Source: Saprospiraceae bacterium
GTDB taxonomy: Bacteria; Bacteroidota; Bacteroidia; Chitinophagales; Saprospiraceae
DNA length: 38,675 nucleotides
Direction of reading: 5' to 3'
Assembly: GCA_028284395.1 (NCBI GenBank)
Contig: JANQRV010000071.1
Coordinates: 1-38,675 of the forward strand
Position numbers and translations under genes: made by a program
Notes under the pieces: model-generated
Databases searched by the model: none
Told to the model about the DNA's origin: nothing
Seen by the model: the letters and a program-made list of their open reading frames with translations, nothing else
Shown here: piece after piece, positions 1-8,091 of the stretch
Layout of the letters: each line of letters starts with the position of its first letter
Position numbering within the stretch: position 1 is the stretch's first letter

Positions 1-30
1 AGAACTGAAAATGTAGGATTGCTATTGTTG

Positions 31-120
31 CCATAGCAGCCATAGCAGCCATAGCAGCCATAGCAGCCATAGCAGCCATAGCAGCCATAGCAGCCATAGC
101 AGCCATAGCAGCCATAGTAG
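31..120. repeat. 9-bp tandem repeat, ten copies
   Basis: Nine exact copies of CCATAGCAG run head to tail from 31 to 111, and a tenth with one change (CCATAGTAG) ends at 120. The array lies just past the stop codon of the NRPS-like gene, which is on the minus strand. The unit is a multiple of three, and one plus frame is open (Ile-Ala-Ala repeated), but it has no start codon and an upstream stop, so I do not call it coding. Arrays with the same unit length lie at 24507 and 33216. Such arrays can change copy number by slippage. Confidence 0.95.
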
Positions 121-131
121 CAGCCACAGCT

Positions 132-2624
132 TCATCCCAACAGCAGCAACTGCTCCGTAGTTTTTACAGCCTGCTTTTTCTTAATTAGGTCCTCGTGGTT
201 GCTGTGCAGCGTGACCATCTTAAAATTGCCCGCGATGTATTTTGCCCAGTTGTAGCCGTGGTCGATGTTTCTGAGGTAGGACCTGGTCGACTTGATGAAT
301 AGACAATTGGTTTGAATGGTCGCAGTGGCAGTATGATCCAGGATGTGGTTGATGGCCTGGATGTAGTTTGCGTCTAAGGTTGAGTGATCCTTAGTAGTGC
401 CGTTTGCGGTAGATCGGGTAGACAATAAATTCTTTAATTGACGATTCAGCAAGTAGATCGGGTAGGAGAAGTCCTTTTCACCAATGATCCTGTAGAGTAA
501 TGTCTTGATGGCTGAAAACCGGCCGCTGTTTTCATATCCTCGGTATTCGAAATAATTGGGTGGATCCAACATAACAACGGAAGAGACATTGGATAGCCTG
601 GTCGCCAACTGAAACGCCATATAGGCACTGAAGCAATAACCGACCAGAATTATTTCCTTGTCTTCGCAGACTATTTCTTGCATGCTCCCTAAGATTTTTT
701 CCGTGATGTCTTCCTCATAGGCATGATTGTAGATGTCGTAGTGAATATAAGATAGGTTAAACTGTTCGGACAGTTCCGGGGTCAGAAAATTCCGAAAACT
801 ATAATTGGTGTAGAGGTCAAGAAAATAGATGTTTTTGCGATTGGTCTCCGGGAGGTTGATCCTCGATACGGCGATCACTTCATCATAAAGTCGATATTTA
901 ATGTATTTAGACAAATAGAAGGGGGTTCGACAGGAGGCAATGGCGTAGTTCGGGATTTTGACCTGCAGACTCCGTTCAATTTCTCCGATACAGAGCATGG
1001 CACTCAGGGAATCTCCTCCCAAATCGTTGAAGAAATCCGTGTCGAGGCCGGTCTGGTTGGTTTTCAATACTTCATTCCAGATCCGAATGATTTCCTGCTG
1101 GGTTGGGGTCAATTTACTCTGCTTCCCAGATTCCTCTTGCTGCGACCAATTCTGTTCCTGAACCATGGCCGCTAATGCTTTTCGGTCGGTTTTGCCGGTA
1201 TGGGTCAATGGAAATTGTTCGATTTGGAAAAAGAAATGAGGCAAATGAGATATGGGAAGTTTTTGACTCAATTTGTCTCTGATGGCGGCGCGATCTATTT
1301 CGCTTTTAGCTTCTATGCATAAGACGATGTTTCGACGTTGCGATTTGGTCGTGGTGACGAGGGCGACCGCCTTATCGATACTCAGATGCTTTTCAGCTTC
1401 TTTTTCGATGGAATACAAATTGATTTTGACGCCATTGACCTTCACTTCTTGGTGCTTCCTGCTCACATAGTGTAAATAGCCGTCCGCGTCAAAATACCCA
1501 AGATCTCCGGTTTTGAATACACCGTTCTCTTCGTCAATTGGTTTAGAAGTCGCCCCGTTAATAGACCTGGCAATGCAATCGGTTTTTACGACGATTTCGC
1601 CGGAAGACCCTACCGGTAAAAGCTCTCCTGATTCAGACCGAATTTCCACCCTTTTACCTTGTACTACCTGTCCAACCGAGGTAATGTAAGCCGGGGCTTC
1701 CTTCAGTTGATTGGAGAATTTGTATTCGGAAATAGTTCGTACCTCGGTAGTAGCATAGGCGACCTGCAAAACAGCGCGATCCGAAAATGTACGGCGAAAC
1801 AGATCGATGTCTTCGAAGGTGACGGGCTCGGCACCAATACAAACAAACCGCATTTGTTCGAGGTATTTGAGATTCGGATGCAGTTGGCAGATGGCCCGGA
1901 AAGAAGAGACCGAGATGGTTGAAAAGGTGATGCTGTTTTCCTTCCAAAAGACTGGTATTCGAGCGATCCCATTTTTCTTGAGGTCGTAAATGCAGACGGC
2001 GCCGCCAGACAACAGCGCGGGAAAGATGCAAGCCAATGAAGCGCTAAACGTAAAGGAGAACAACAGGTCGATGCGGTCGTTCTCACCAATTTCATTTTCC
2101 TGAATTTGTCTTTGCGAATCCGACCAAATGTGCCGAATGGAATGTACCACCAACTTTGGAATGCCGGTACTGCCGGAAGTGCTGAAAACGCTACAGTATG
2201 CGGTATCATCAAAAGTGCTTTGAGAGATAACGTTAGGATCCGGGAGCGACGAGGAAAGGATGTCATCCAGGGAATGATAGGTCGCACCGTCTAGCTTTTC
2301 GGCGGGTGGGGTCGTACCGGAAAACAGCACGTGACGAATTGACAACTGATCTTGCTCAGAAAGAAAATAACTGTTTTCTCGGGTGATGGACAGATAGTAA
2401 TTTCGCGACAGCAGAATACCGACCAGGGCATAGATATGCTGCACAGGAGCATCGGTTTGAATGCCGATGCACTGTGCTGTTTCGTCCTGCGCATTTAAAA
2501 AAGCCGCAACTTTGAGGGCATTACCGGCCAGGTCACCGTAGGTTATTTTTTGACCTTGGTGACAAATGGCCAACTTATTGCGGTAGACTTCGAAGTTTTG
2601 TAGGAGCTTATTTTGTAAACTCAT
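132..2624 (-). CDS. NRPS-like synthetase, adenylation-carrier-thioesterase (A-T-TE)
   Basis: 830 aa. An adenylate-forming domain loads a carboxylic acid onto a carrier protein, and a thioesterase releases it; there is no condensation domain. A domain about 10-490: core A3 (STSGSTGIPK, about 148-157), TGDL at 372-375, the A8-like stretch with KVNGVKI, and the A10 Lys in GKTDRK (478). Carrier: LGGDSL with phosphopantetheine Ser539. TE about 595-830: GYCFSA puts Cys664 at the usual Ser nucleophile position; Asp687 (VVMLD) and His810 (NHEDL) fit the rest of the triad. The A4 motif reads FSASL where amino-acid-specific domains have FDxS, so the Asp that binds an alpha-amino group is absent; this suggests a keto, hydroxy or aryl acid substrate (inference). 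I chose the ATG at 2624; a TTG nine bases upstream also fits. It overlaps the GNAT gene by 17 bp, implying coupled translation. A-T-TE enzymes of known type make aryl-pyruvate dimers (furanones, quinones). The product here is unknown. Confidence 0.88.
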   Translation of the reverse strand: MSLQNKLLQNFEVYRNKLAICHQGQKITYGDLAGNALKVAAFLNAQDETAQCIGIQTDAPVQHIYALVGILLSRNYYLSITRENSYFLSEQDQLSIRHVLFSGTTPPAEKLDGATYHSLDDILSSSLPDPNVISQSTFDDTAYCSVFSTSGSTGIPKLVVHSIRHIWSDSQRQIQENEIGENDRIDLLFSFTFSASLACIFPALLSGGAVCIYDLKKNGIARIPVFWKENSITFSTISVSSFRAICQLHPNLKYLEQMRFVCIGAEPVTFEDIDLFRRTFSDRAVLQVAYATTEVRTISEYKFSNQLKEAPAYITSVGQVVQGKRVEIRSESGELLPVGSSGEIVVKTDCIARSINGATSKPIDEENGVFKTGDLGYFDADGYLHYVSRKHQEVKVNGVKINLYSIEKEAEKHLSIDKAVALVTTTKSQRRNIVLCIEAKSEIDRAAIRDKLSQKLPISHLPHFFFQIEQFPLTHTGKTDRKALAAMVQEQNWSQQEESGKQSKLTPTQQEIIRIWNEVLKTNQTGLDTDFFNDLGGDSLSAMLCIGEIERSLQVKIPNYAIASCRTPFYLSKYIKYRLYDEVIAVSRINLPETNRKNIYFLDLYTNYSFRNFLTPELSEQFNLSYIHYDIYNHAYEEDITEKILGSMQEIVCEDKEIILVGYCFSAYMAFQLATRLSNVSSVVMLDPPNYFEYRGYENSGRFSAIKTLLYRIIGEKDFSYPIYLLNRQLKNLLSTRSTANGTTKDHSTLDANYIQAINHILDHTATATIQTNCLFIKSTRSYLRNIDHGYNWAKYIAGNFKMVTLHSNHEDLIKKKQAVKTTEQLLLLG

Positions 2625-3378
2625 AGATGTCAAATTCTGTATCCTTAACCATGTTTAACTTAACCATATTCTGGTGACTGATTCCATCCTTGTCTGCCCA
2701 GGAGTAGATGCCCGCCAGTTGTTGATCCCGTAAGCATTTGCGGATTCTCATGCGCAAACCAGATTTGTGGTAGTCTTTATTTCGAAATCCTGGGAGGATG
2801 GCTCCACCCGCTAAAAAATAATGGTGTTCCTGTCCGTAAAGAACAACGATGCCGGCATTTTGCCCCTCGTCCCTGACCAGATAAAGTTCGGTGCCCGGAA
2901 TTGTCAGTAGACCTCTGAAGTTTTCTGCTACTTGTTCGGGGTCTCTCCCTACGGCTTCGAAACTGTCTAGATAAACTTTGGTGAAGGTTACAATATTCGA
3001 TTCGTCAACCAGCACAAATTCGGGGGTATTAACATCTGGGCAATCGAAAGTTTCTGTGACGGGAAAGTACGTCTTTACAATGGTGCCGATTTTGATGTAA
3101 TCATCTTCCAGTAAAGCCCGGCTTTCTTCCTGGTCAAACGGTATTTTGATGCGGTGTTTGCGGATTTGACGGGAATTATAAAATGCTTGGATTCTTTCGA
3201 TTCCTCCTTTCTCAAAGGGTTGGTTGTCCTTCGTAAAGGCGTAATTGAAATAGCCAACTTCGGGAAAAGAGAACGCAAAAAAATCATCCTCTTCGAGAAT
3301 CTTGATCTGATTTTGGCCATTGCGCGCCCGATCATAGGCCATTAACCGTTTGTGGTCATAGTTAAAAAAAATTTCCAT
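2608..3378 (-). CDS. GNAT-family acyltransferase-like protein
   Basis: 256 aa, unrecognised beyond the fold. The C-terminal half reads like a GNAT acetyltransferase: a strand pair (ELYLVRDEGQNAGIVVLYG), a long segment GFRNKDYHKSGLRMRI where the CoA-binding loop and helix would lie, and a late SHQNMVKLNMV segment resembling the closing Asn helix and strand. The N-terminal half is unassigned and could be a second, degenerate GNAT lobe. The frame can be opened from a TTG at 3405, but the ATG at 3378 is preferred. Its stop codon lies inside the start region of the A-T-TE gene, so the two are surely one operon. It may modify the same product or a carrier-bound acyl group (inference only). Confidence 0.62.
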   Translation of the reverse strand: MEIFFNYDHKRLMAYDRARNGQNQIKILEEDDFFAFSFPEVGYFNYAFTKDNQPFEKGGIERIQAFYNSRQIRKHRIKIPFDQEESRALLEDDYIKIGTIVKTYFPVTETFDCPDVNTPEFVLVDESNIVTFTKVYLDSFEAVGRDPEQVAENFRGLLTIPGTELYLVRDEGQNAGIVVLYGQEHHYFLAGGAILPGFRNKDYHKSGLRMRIRKCLRDQQLAGIYSWADKDGISHQNMVKLNMVKDTEFDIYEFTK

Positions 3379-3385
3379 GCTTTGA

Positions 3386-3445
3386 TCAATTAAATGACCT
3401 GACAATGCCGGTACAAGTAACCTGACAAACCAAAGACCTTCCCAT
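3386..3445 (-). other. possible 19-codon leader ORF with AGGAGG site
   Basis: On the minus strand an AGGAGG (3449-3454) lies three bases before an ATG that opens a 19-codon frame, ending in TGA seven bases before the ATG of the GNAT gene. Strong Shine-Dalgarno sites are uncommon in Bacteroidota, so this may be chance, but the position (immediately upstream of a two-gene biosynthetic-looking operon) fits a leader peptide. Confidence 0.2.
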
Positions 3446-3479
3446 AAACCTCCTGAGAAGAGTTTATACGGCGGATTTG

Positions 3480-3499
3480 CATTGAATTGTTATTCAATG
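3480..3499. promoter_or_regulatory. perfect 8-bp inverted repeat (possible operator)
   Basis: CATTGAAT and ATTCAATG are separated by TGTT. The palindrome lies about 100 bp upstream of the GNAT/A-T-TE operon (minus) and 15 bp upstream of the doubtful plus-strand ORF at 3515. It is AT-rich and has no T tract, so an operator is as likely as a terminator. Confidence 0.3.
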
Positions 3500-3514
3500 A
3501 TTAATTAAGGAAGA

Positions 3515-3790
3515 ATGGATCTAGTTAAATGGTATTGTCTTGAACCTGATACTGCACTAACGAAACTGTTCTCTTTCAGGGAGGATGAAAGGGCCCTTTG
3601 GCGGTTCGCTAATGAGCGGTATTGCCAAGCTGTTTTAGTAATTAGTTCAAAAAGATGGCTTTCTTGGTTTGGTCAAGAGAATGGATTTCACTCTCTCTGT
3701 CTAGGTTGTTTTGGATGTTGCATAATTACTATGCGATCGGAGGATGTTGAAAGAGACCGCAATTTGCAAGAATTATTCGATATTTTTTGA
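3515..3790 (+). CDS. doubtful small ORF, unknown
   Basis: 91 aa, not recognised. A purine-rich AAGGAAG lies directly before the ATG. The product is rich in Trp and Cys (CLGCFGCC near the end) with no signal peptide and no clear membrane helix. The frame fills most of an otherwise empty stretch of about 470 bp between 3379 and 3851. That stretch also holds the palindrome at 3480 and the hairpin at 3814; I see nothing else in it. The composition does not clearly look like protein, so this may be a chance frame. Confidence 0.22.
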   Translation: MDLVKWYCLEPDTALTKLFSFREDERALWRFANERYCQAVLVISSKRWLSWFGQENGFHSLCLGCFGCCIITMRSEDVERDRNLQELFDIF

Positions 3791-3813
3791 TTTTTCTCTA
3801 CTTTTTTGACGTT

Positions 3814-3835
3814 TTTTAGGAAGACTGTCCTAAAA
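3814..3835. terminator. hairpin, possible terminator of the methyltransferase gene
   Basis: TTTTAGGA and TCCTAAAA pair perfectly around a 6-base loop, 17 bp beyond the stop codon of the methyltransferase read on the minus strand. Read on the plus strand the stem is preceded by a T run and follows the doubtful ORF at 3515. Confidence 0.4.
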
Positions 3836-3851
3836 TCACTACTGAACGTCG

Positions 3852-4685
3852 TCAAATGGAGAACTTTCGGTAAACCCCGCTTTGTAGTTGGAGTCGCCCA
3901 TCTTTAAGGGCGGCTAATAAGTTGCCTAACTTCTGCGGAGCGGAGCCCTTCATCAGTGCGTTTACGCCTAATTTTGGTGACCCTTGTTGGCGGACTCTTT
4001 CAAATAGACGATTGAAAAAGGCGATTCCTTTGGCCGTTTGATCGGTCGTCCGGATTTGTTGTAATCCGAGACCGGAAAGCAGGGGCGCTAGATCGGTCAC
4101 TGGGAAGAGAAAGCTGATACGATCGGTATCTGCCCACGGGACGGGGTAGTCGATGGGTTTGGAGCCCAGTTTAAAGATATCGTAGTAGATAAAAGTACCG
4201 CCGTTGTTCAGGACGCGATTGATCTCGGAATAAAAACGGGTTTTGTCCTCGATGTTCATTTGGACGTGTTGCGTCCATACGACTTCAAAGCTTTGATCTT
4301 CAAAAGGCAATTGCAGGGCGTCTCCAGTAATGAAATTGACTTTGTCTTGTAGGCCGATTAATTCGGAAAGTTTGCCGGCCGTCCGCACGAATTCTGGGTT
4401 CAGGTCAATGCCCGTCACTTCACAATTCATTTCGTCGGCGAGCATTCGCGCCGGACCTCCGATGCCACATCCCACATCCAATACCTTTGCCCCTTGCATG
4501 GGAAGCAAGCGCGCCAATTCAAGAGAAACTTCCGCCCCCCGAACGTGGAATTCGTCTACGGCGCTAATGTCTTTGCGGCTAACAGAGTCCTCTGAAATCC
4601 CTAATTCACGCAACCGCTCCAAGATGTTTTCGAATAAGCGGGGACGATGGTAATGATCTCGGACGGTTTCCTGATGGGTATTCAT
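3852..4685 (-). CDS. SAM-dependent class I methyltransferase
   Basis: 277 aa. The Rossmann motif I VLDVGCGIGG starts near residue 68, followed by an acidic strand end (VTGIDLN), the motif with TGDALQLPF, and a later NGGTFIYYD strand, the order seen in UbiE-like and N-methyltransferases of the glycine/sarcosine or phosphoethanolamine type. An N-terminal segment of about 60 residues precedes the core, as in those families. The substrate cannot be read from the sequence. It starts at ATG 4685 and stands alone on the minus strand, divergent from the EamA transporter across 163 bp. Nothing directly ties it to the A-T-TE operon, although it is the nearest candidate tailoring enzyme. Confidence 0.82.
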   Translation of the reverse strand: MNTHQETVRDHYHRPRLFENILERLRELGISEDSVSRKDISAVDEFHVRGAEVSLELARLLPMQGAKVLDVGCGIGGPARMLADEMNCEVTGIDLNPEFVRTAGKLSELIGLQDKVNFITGDALQLPFEDQSFEVVWTQHVQMNIEDKTRFYSEINRVLNNGGTFIYYDIFKLGSKPIDYPVPWADTDRISFLFPVTDLAPLLSGLGLQQIRTTDQTAKGIAFFNRLFERVRQQGSPKLGVNALMKGSAPQKLGNLLAALKDGRLQLQSGVYRKFSI

Positions 4686-4848
4686 AGTGGATGGTTTGAC
4701 TCGTTAAAGTTATGCATATAGTGCTTAAGGTAGAGCAGAACATTATTCTGTAGGAAGATGTTGACTTTAAAGTAGCGTTGCTATCAAACAAAAAAAAGCA
4801 GACATCATTCACAAGAATCTTTCCTTAGAGCAACTGTTTTCAACCGGT

Positions 4849-5670
4849 GTGAAGTTAATGATCATTGCTACCTTCTTCATGGTTGGCGTTCATTTTTTGG
4901 TTAAAACACTGGCTGATTTTCACGTTTTTCAGATCATTTTCTTTCGATCGGTGATCACCTCTTCATTTTGCATTATTCACTTGCACCGCCACGGTCAATC
5001 GTTTATTGGGAAACGACAAGGTTTGCTGTTTCTACGTGCTTTATTTGGGATTCTCTCGATGGCTCTCTTCTTCATCACACTGCAAAGAATGCCGATGGGC
5101 GCTTCCGTTACCTTGAAATATCTATCACCGGTGTTTACGGCGATATTTGCAGTGCTATTACTGCGCGAAAGGGTTCGGGCGGTGCAGGGGGGTTTGTTTT
5201 TGGCGGCTTTAATCGGCGTCGTATTATTGAAGGGATTTGATGTTCGAATCGATACTTTAAATTTGATTTTAGGGATAGTCGGTGCACTGTTTGGCGGATT
5301 GGTATATGTGGTCATTCGAAAGATCGGGCAGCGTGAACACCCGATGGTCATCATCAATTATTTCATGTTTTCTGCGGCAGTTTTGGCCGGCTTTGCCATG
5401 ATCCCATTTTGGCGCAACCCCAATTTATACGAATGGCTGATGTTGTTTGGGATTGGTGTTTTTGGCTATTACGGCCAGGTTTACATGACACGGGCATTCC
5501 AGTTGGAGTTAGCCAGTCGGGTAGCTCCCATCAAATATCTTGAAGTCATTTACTCATTGATCATTGGACTCATTTGGTTCGATGAGCGTTATACCACGTT
5601 CAGCTTCTTGGGGATTTTGTTGATTGTTGGTAGTATGCTTTTAAATCTGATGTTTAAGCAAAAGACTTGA
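4849..5670 (+). CDS. EamA/DMT-superfamily inner-membrane transporter
   Basis: 273 aa with about ten hydrophobic segments in two similar halves, typical of drug/metabolite transporters. The first half carries FRSVITSSF and LQRMPMGASVTLKYLSPVF; the second half repeats the pattern with YYGQVYMTRAFQLELASRVAPIKY split over its last helices. The usual family length is about 280-300, so it is essentially whole. The start is uncertain: GTG at 4849 or ATG at 4858, both nearly inside helix 1. The reading frame stays open upstream to a stop at 4768 with no standard start codon, so an unusual start is possible. The gene ends 20 bp from a convergent lipoprotein gene. The substrate is unknown. Confidence 0.85.
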   Translation: MKLMIIATFFMVGVHFLVKTLADFHVFQIIFFRSVITSSFCIIHLHRHGQSFIGKRQGLLFLRALFGILSMALFFITLQRMPMGASVTLKYLSPVFTAIFAVLLLRERVRAVQGGLFLAALIGVVLLKGFDVRIDTLNLILGIVGALFGGLVYVVIRKIGQREHPMVIINYFMFSAAVLAGFAMIPFWRNPNLYEWLMLFGIGVFGYYGQVYMTRAFQLELASRVAPIKYLEVIYSLIIGLIWFDERYTTFSFLGILLIVGSMLLNLMFKQKT

Positions 5671-5690
5671 AAACTTTAGACAATCTTCCG

Positions 5691-6065
5691 TTAAAACTGA
5701 ATTCTCTTAGTTGTTGACTGATCGCCATTTTTGATCAGAATCTCAATGAAGCTTTCTGATTGGCCGACTTGTAAATCTATGATTTCGACATAGCGGTTGT
5801 CAAGTTTCCTCATGAAAAGATCCTCTCTTGTATAAAAATGGGTCGGTTTTGTGGTGGACTGAAAGTATTGTTCACAATCATTATTCGCACAATAGCCAGA
5901 CTTATAGAGGATTAACTCGCCTTTGCGGTTAAGTGTCGGATGGACTTCAGAGACTTTTGAGAGAATTTCCGTGAGGTCGGCTTTAACGGATGTTTTTTCA
6001 TGGACTTCACTAGTACAATTCAGTAATAAAAAGAACATACCAAAAATTAACAAGCATTTTTTCAT
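5691..6065 (-). CDS. small lipoprotein, unknown
   Basis: 124 aa. A lysine start and hydrophobic stretch lead to the lipobox LLLNC, so the mature protein begins at Cys17 and is probably anchored to a membrane. The remainder is hydrophilic, with a CANNDC pair of cysteines that could form a disulphide. I do not recognise the family. It is the last gene of the minus-strand run from the helicase, 42 bp after rluF. Confidence 0.7.
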   Translation of the reverse strand: MKKCLLIFGMFFLLLNCTSEVHEKTSVKADLTEILSKVSEVHPTLNRKGELILYKSGYCANNDCEQYFQSTTKPTHFYTREDLFMRKLDNRYVEIIDLQVGQSESFIEILIKNGDQSTTKRIQF

Positions 6066-6107
6066 AACAACCGATTTTGTCTATGAACAAAGATGTCAAA
6101 CTGGATG

Positions 6108-6824
6108 CTATTGGTGGCTGTGTTCCAGCATTTTATTCAGATCGTTCATTTCTTTGCGACTCAAGTTGCGCCATTGTCCAACTTTAAGGCTGCTCAATTC
6201 GATGTTCATGATCCGAACTCTTTTTAAGGTGATCACTTTGTAGTCGAGGTATTCACACATGCGTCTGATCTGGCGGTTGAGGCCTTGGGTAAGGATGATC
6301 CGGACGGTATTTTTCCCTTCTTTCCAGATTTCACAAGGGTCGGTTACCGTTCCAAGAATGGGGACGCCTGCACTCATTCTTTGGAGAAATCGTTTGGTGA
6401 CGGGTTTGTCCAGGGTGACGATGTATTCCTTTTCGTGTTGATTTTCTCGCCGCAGGATTCTGTTGACAATATCCCCGTCATTGGTGAGAAGGATTAGGCC
6501 GGAGGAAGCTTTATCCAGCCGGCCGATTGGAAATATTCGCTGCGGATGGTTCACAAAATCAATGATGTTGGCTGGGTCTTTGCGATCCGTGGTACAGGTA
6601 ATGCCGGGTGGCTTATTGAGCGCAATGTATATTGCTTGAGGTTTGTGTTTTAATCTTTTGCCATCGATGGTAACGGTATCATTTTCTACTACTCGATTGC
6701 CTTTCTGGGCTACCTTGCCATTGATTTTGACCCGACCGGCCTCTATCCAACGATCTGCTTCGCGCCGGGAACAAATACCGGTGCTGCTGATGAATTTATT
6801 CAAACTGATCGATTGGTCGTTCAT
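6108..6824 (-). CDS. rluF: 23S rRNA pseudouridine synthase, RluF-like
   Basis: 238 aa. An S4 RNA-binding domain (about 6-55, CSRREADRWIEAGRV) is followed by a pseudouridine synthase domain of the RsuA/RluB/E/F family. The catalytic Asp is Asp104 in GRLDKASSGL. The ITCTTDRKDPANIIDF segment is the RluF type rather than RsuA or RluB; RluF modifies U2604 of 23S rRNA (and tRNA-Tyr in E. coli). It is shorter than the E. coli protein (about 290) because the C-terminal tail is missing, as is usual outside enterics. The gene starts 20 bp after phzF. Confidence 0.88.
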   Translation of the reverse strand: MNDQSISLNKFISSTGICSRREADRWIEAGRVKINGKVAQKGNRVVENDTVTIDGKRLKHKPQAIYIALNKPPGITCTTDRKDPANIIDFVNHPQRIFPIGRLDKASSGLILLTNDGDIVNRILRRENQHEKEYIVTLDKPVTKRFLQRMSAGVPILGTVTDPCEIWKEGKNTVRIILTQGLNRQIRRMCEYLDYKVITLKRVRIMNIELSSLKVGQWRNLSRKEMNDLNKMLEHSHQ

Positions 6825-6844
6825 TAAACGATGGCTTTATACAC

Positions 6845-7633
6845 TTAATGGGGCAAATATAGGACTCCTTGCAGATAAAGCACGGCCTTTCCACTGATAA
6901 ACACTCGATTGTCCTCGATTCGGCAAAGGAGAAGCCCACCTCGTTTGGACAATTGGAGAGCGGTGAAAGAAGATTTGTGGAGCCTTTCTTGCCAATACGG
7001 TATGAGGGATGCATGAGTGGAGCCAGTAACGGGGTCTTCTGGAATGGAAGCATTGGCATCGAAGACTCTCGAGACAAAATCCACCTGTTCACCCGGAGCC
7101 GTTGCAGCAATGCAAACATAGGGAAGATGTCGAAGCAAAGGCAGGTTCGGTTGTACTTCCCTGATCTGCTGTTCACTTTCAAAGCGCAGAATCAAGTCGC
7201 GACTGGCCAAAGCTTCTGTTGGTATATGCTGGAAGGCGTGCAGAACGGAAGGAGGGATGGAGATCGGGTTCGGCGGCCAAGAGGGAAAGTCAAGGGTGAT
7301 GTAGTCGTCCACTGTTTTGGCGGCACTGAGTGGACCACTTTTTGACAAGAAATCTACCCTTGTTGCCTGCGGTCGTAGAAAATGAAAAATGATGTAAGCT
7401 GCGGCTAGCGTGGCGTGGCCGCATAGGTTGATTTCGGCATGCGGCATGAACCAGCGGATCTCGAAATGATGTCCTTTTTCAACAAAGAAGACCGTTTCCG
7501 ATAAGTTGTTTTCTTCGGCTATTTGCAGCATCAGGCGTTCATCCATCCATTTTTCGAGTGGGCAGACGGCGGCGGGGTTTCCACCAAAAATACGGTCGGA
7601 AAAAGCATCGACCTGATAGATGGTCAACTCCAT
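6845..7633 (-). CDS. PhzF-family isomerase-like protein
   Basis: 262 aa, the normal length for the family. The opening YQVDAFSDRIFGGNPAAVC, the segment ENNLSETVF with Glu46 (the catalytic Glu45 of PhzF), the NLCGHATLAAAY stretch and the DPVTGSTHASLIPYW repeat of it in the second half are all diagnostic. Members are dimeric diaminopimelate-epimerase-fold proteins; PhzF itself isomerises a phenazine precursor, but most homologues have no known substrate and no phenazine genes are present here. The start overlaps the end of the CYTH gene by 10 bp, indicating coupled translation. Confidence 0.88.
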   Translation of the reverse strand: MELTIYQVDAFSDRIFGGNPAAVCPLEKWMDERLMLQIAEENNLSETVFFVEKGHHFEIRWFMPHAEINLCGHATLAAAYIIFHFLRPQATRVDFLSKSGPLSAAKTVDDYITLDFPSWPPNPISIPPSVLHAFQHIPTEALASRDLILRFESEQQIREVQPNLPLLRHLPYVCIAATAPGEQVDFVSRVFDANASIPEDPVTGSTHASLIPYWQERLHKSSFTALQLSKRGGLLLCRIEDNRVFISGKAVLYLQGVLYLPH

Positions 7634-8091
7634 TGCTGGAAGGGGTGTTTGGCAAGTTGTGAATTGTAATACCTGCTATCACTGGTTATTTCCTTGCCGA
7701 TCCATTCCGGAAAATCGATGGTCTGGGTCTCATTTTCCAATTCGATTTCTGCAAGTTCTAACCCTTGGTTTTGACCAGAAAAAATGTCGATCTCCCATTT
7801 GAGCCTACCCATTGGAATGATGTAGCGCTTCTTTTCAATGATGGGTGCTTTGCACATTTTTAGGAGTTCTTCGGCGTCAAGGAGTGGGATTTCGTATTCA
7901 AATTCTGCTCTGCTCATGCCGACGGATTTGCCCTTGATCGTGAGGAAGCCCTTTTTTCCCTTGATACGCACCCTGACTGTTCGCTCGATTTCAAAGTTCA
8001 AATACCCTTGTTTGATAACTGTACCACTGGTTGCATCCTGCTGCCAAGCGGTATTCCTGATTAAGAATTTTCTTTCTATTTCTTTACCCAT
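7624..8091 (-). CDS. CYTH-domain protein (triphosphate tunnel enzyme)
   Basis: 155 aa, a single CYTH domain. The signature ExExK is at Glu4, Glu6 and Lys8 (GKEIERKFLI), followed by alternating basic and acidic strands (RVRIKGKKGFLTIKGK, EFEYEIPL, KWEIDIF, LAEIELENE) that line the tunnel. Short bacterial CYTH proteins generally hydrolyse inorganic tripolyphosphate or nucleoside triphosphates; some relatives are class IV adenylate cyclases. The activity here is not decided by sequence. Overlaps of 8 bp with the helicase gene and 10 bp with phzF put all three in one operon. Confidence 0.88.
   Translation of the reverse strand: MGKEIERKFLIRNTAWQQDATSGTVIKQGYLNFEIERTVRVRIKGKKGFLTIKGKSVGMSRAEFEYEIPLLDAEELLKMCKAPIIEKKRYIIPMGRLKWEIDIFSGQNQGLELAEIELENETQTIDFPEWIGKEITSDSRYYNSQLAKHPFQQWS

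Noticed and set aside
31..120. CRISPR-like look of the repeat at the left end
   Set aside because: The units are 9 bp with no spacers and no cas gene nearby; this is a plain tandem repeat.
1654..2287. Long minus-strand frames of 125 and 194 codons
   Set aside because: They lie inside the A-T-TE gene on the same strand in other frames and lack any domain pattern, so they are shadows.
6869..7345. Plus-strand frame of 158 codons
   Set aside because: Antisense to the well-supported phzF gene, with no recognisable motif.
6845..7633. Phenazine biosynthesis
   Set aside because: Only a PhzF-fold protein is present; no other phenazine gene is near, and most PhzF homologues are unrelated to phenazines.
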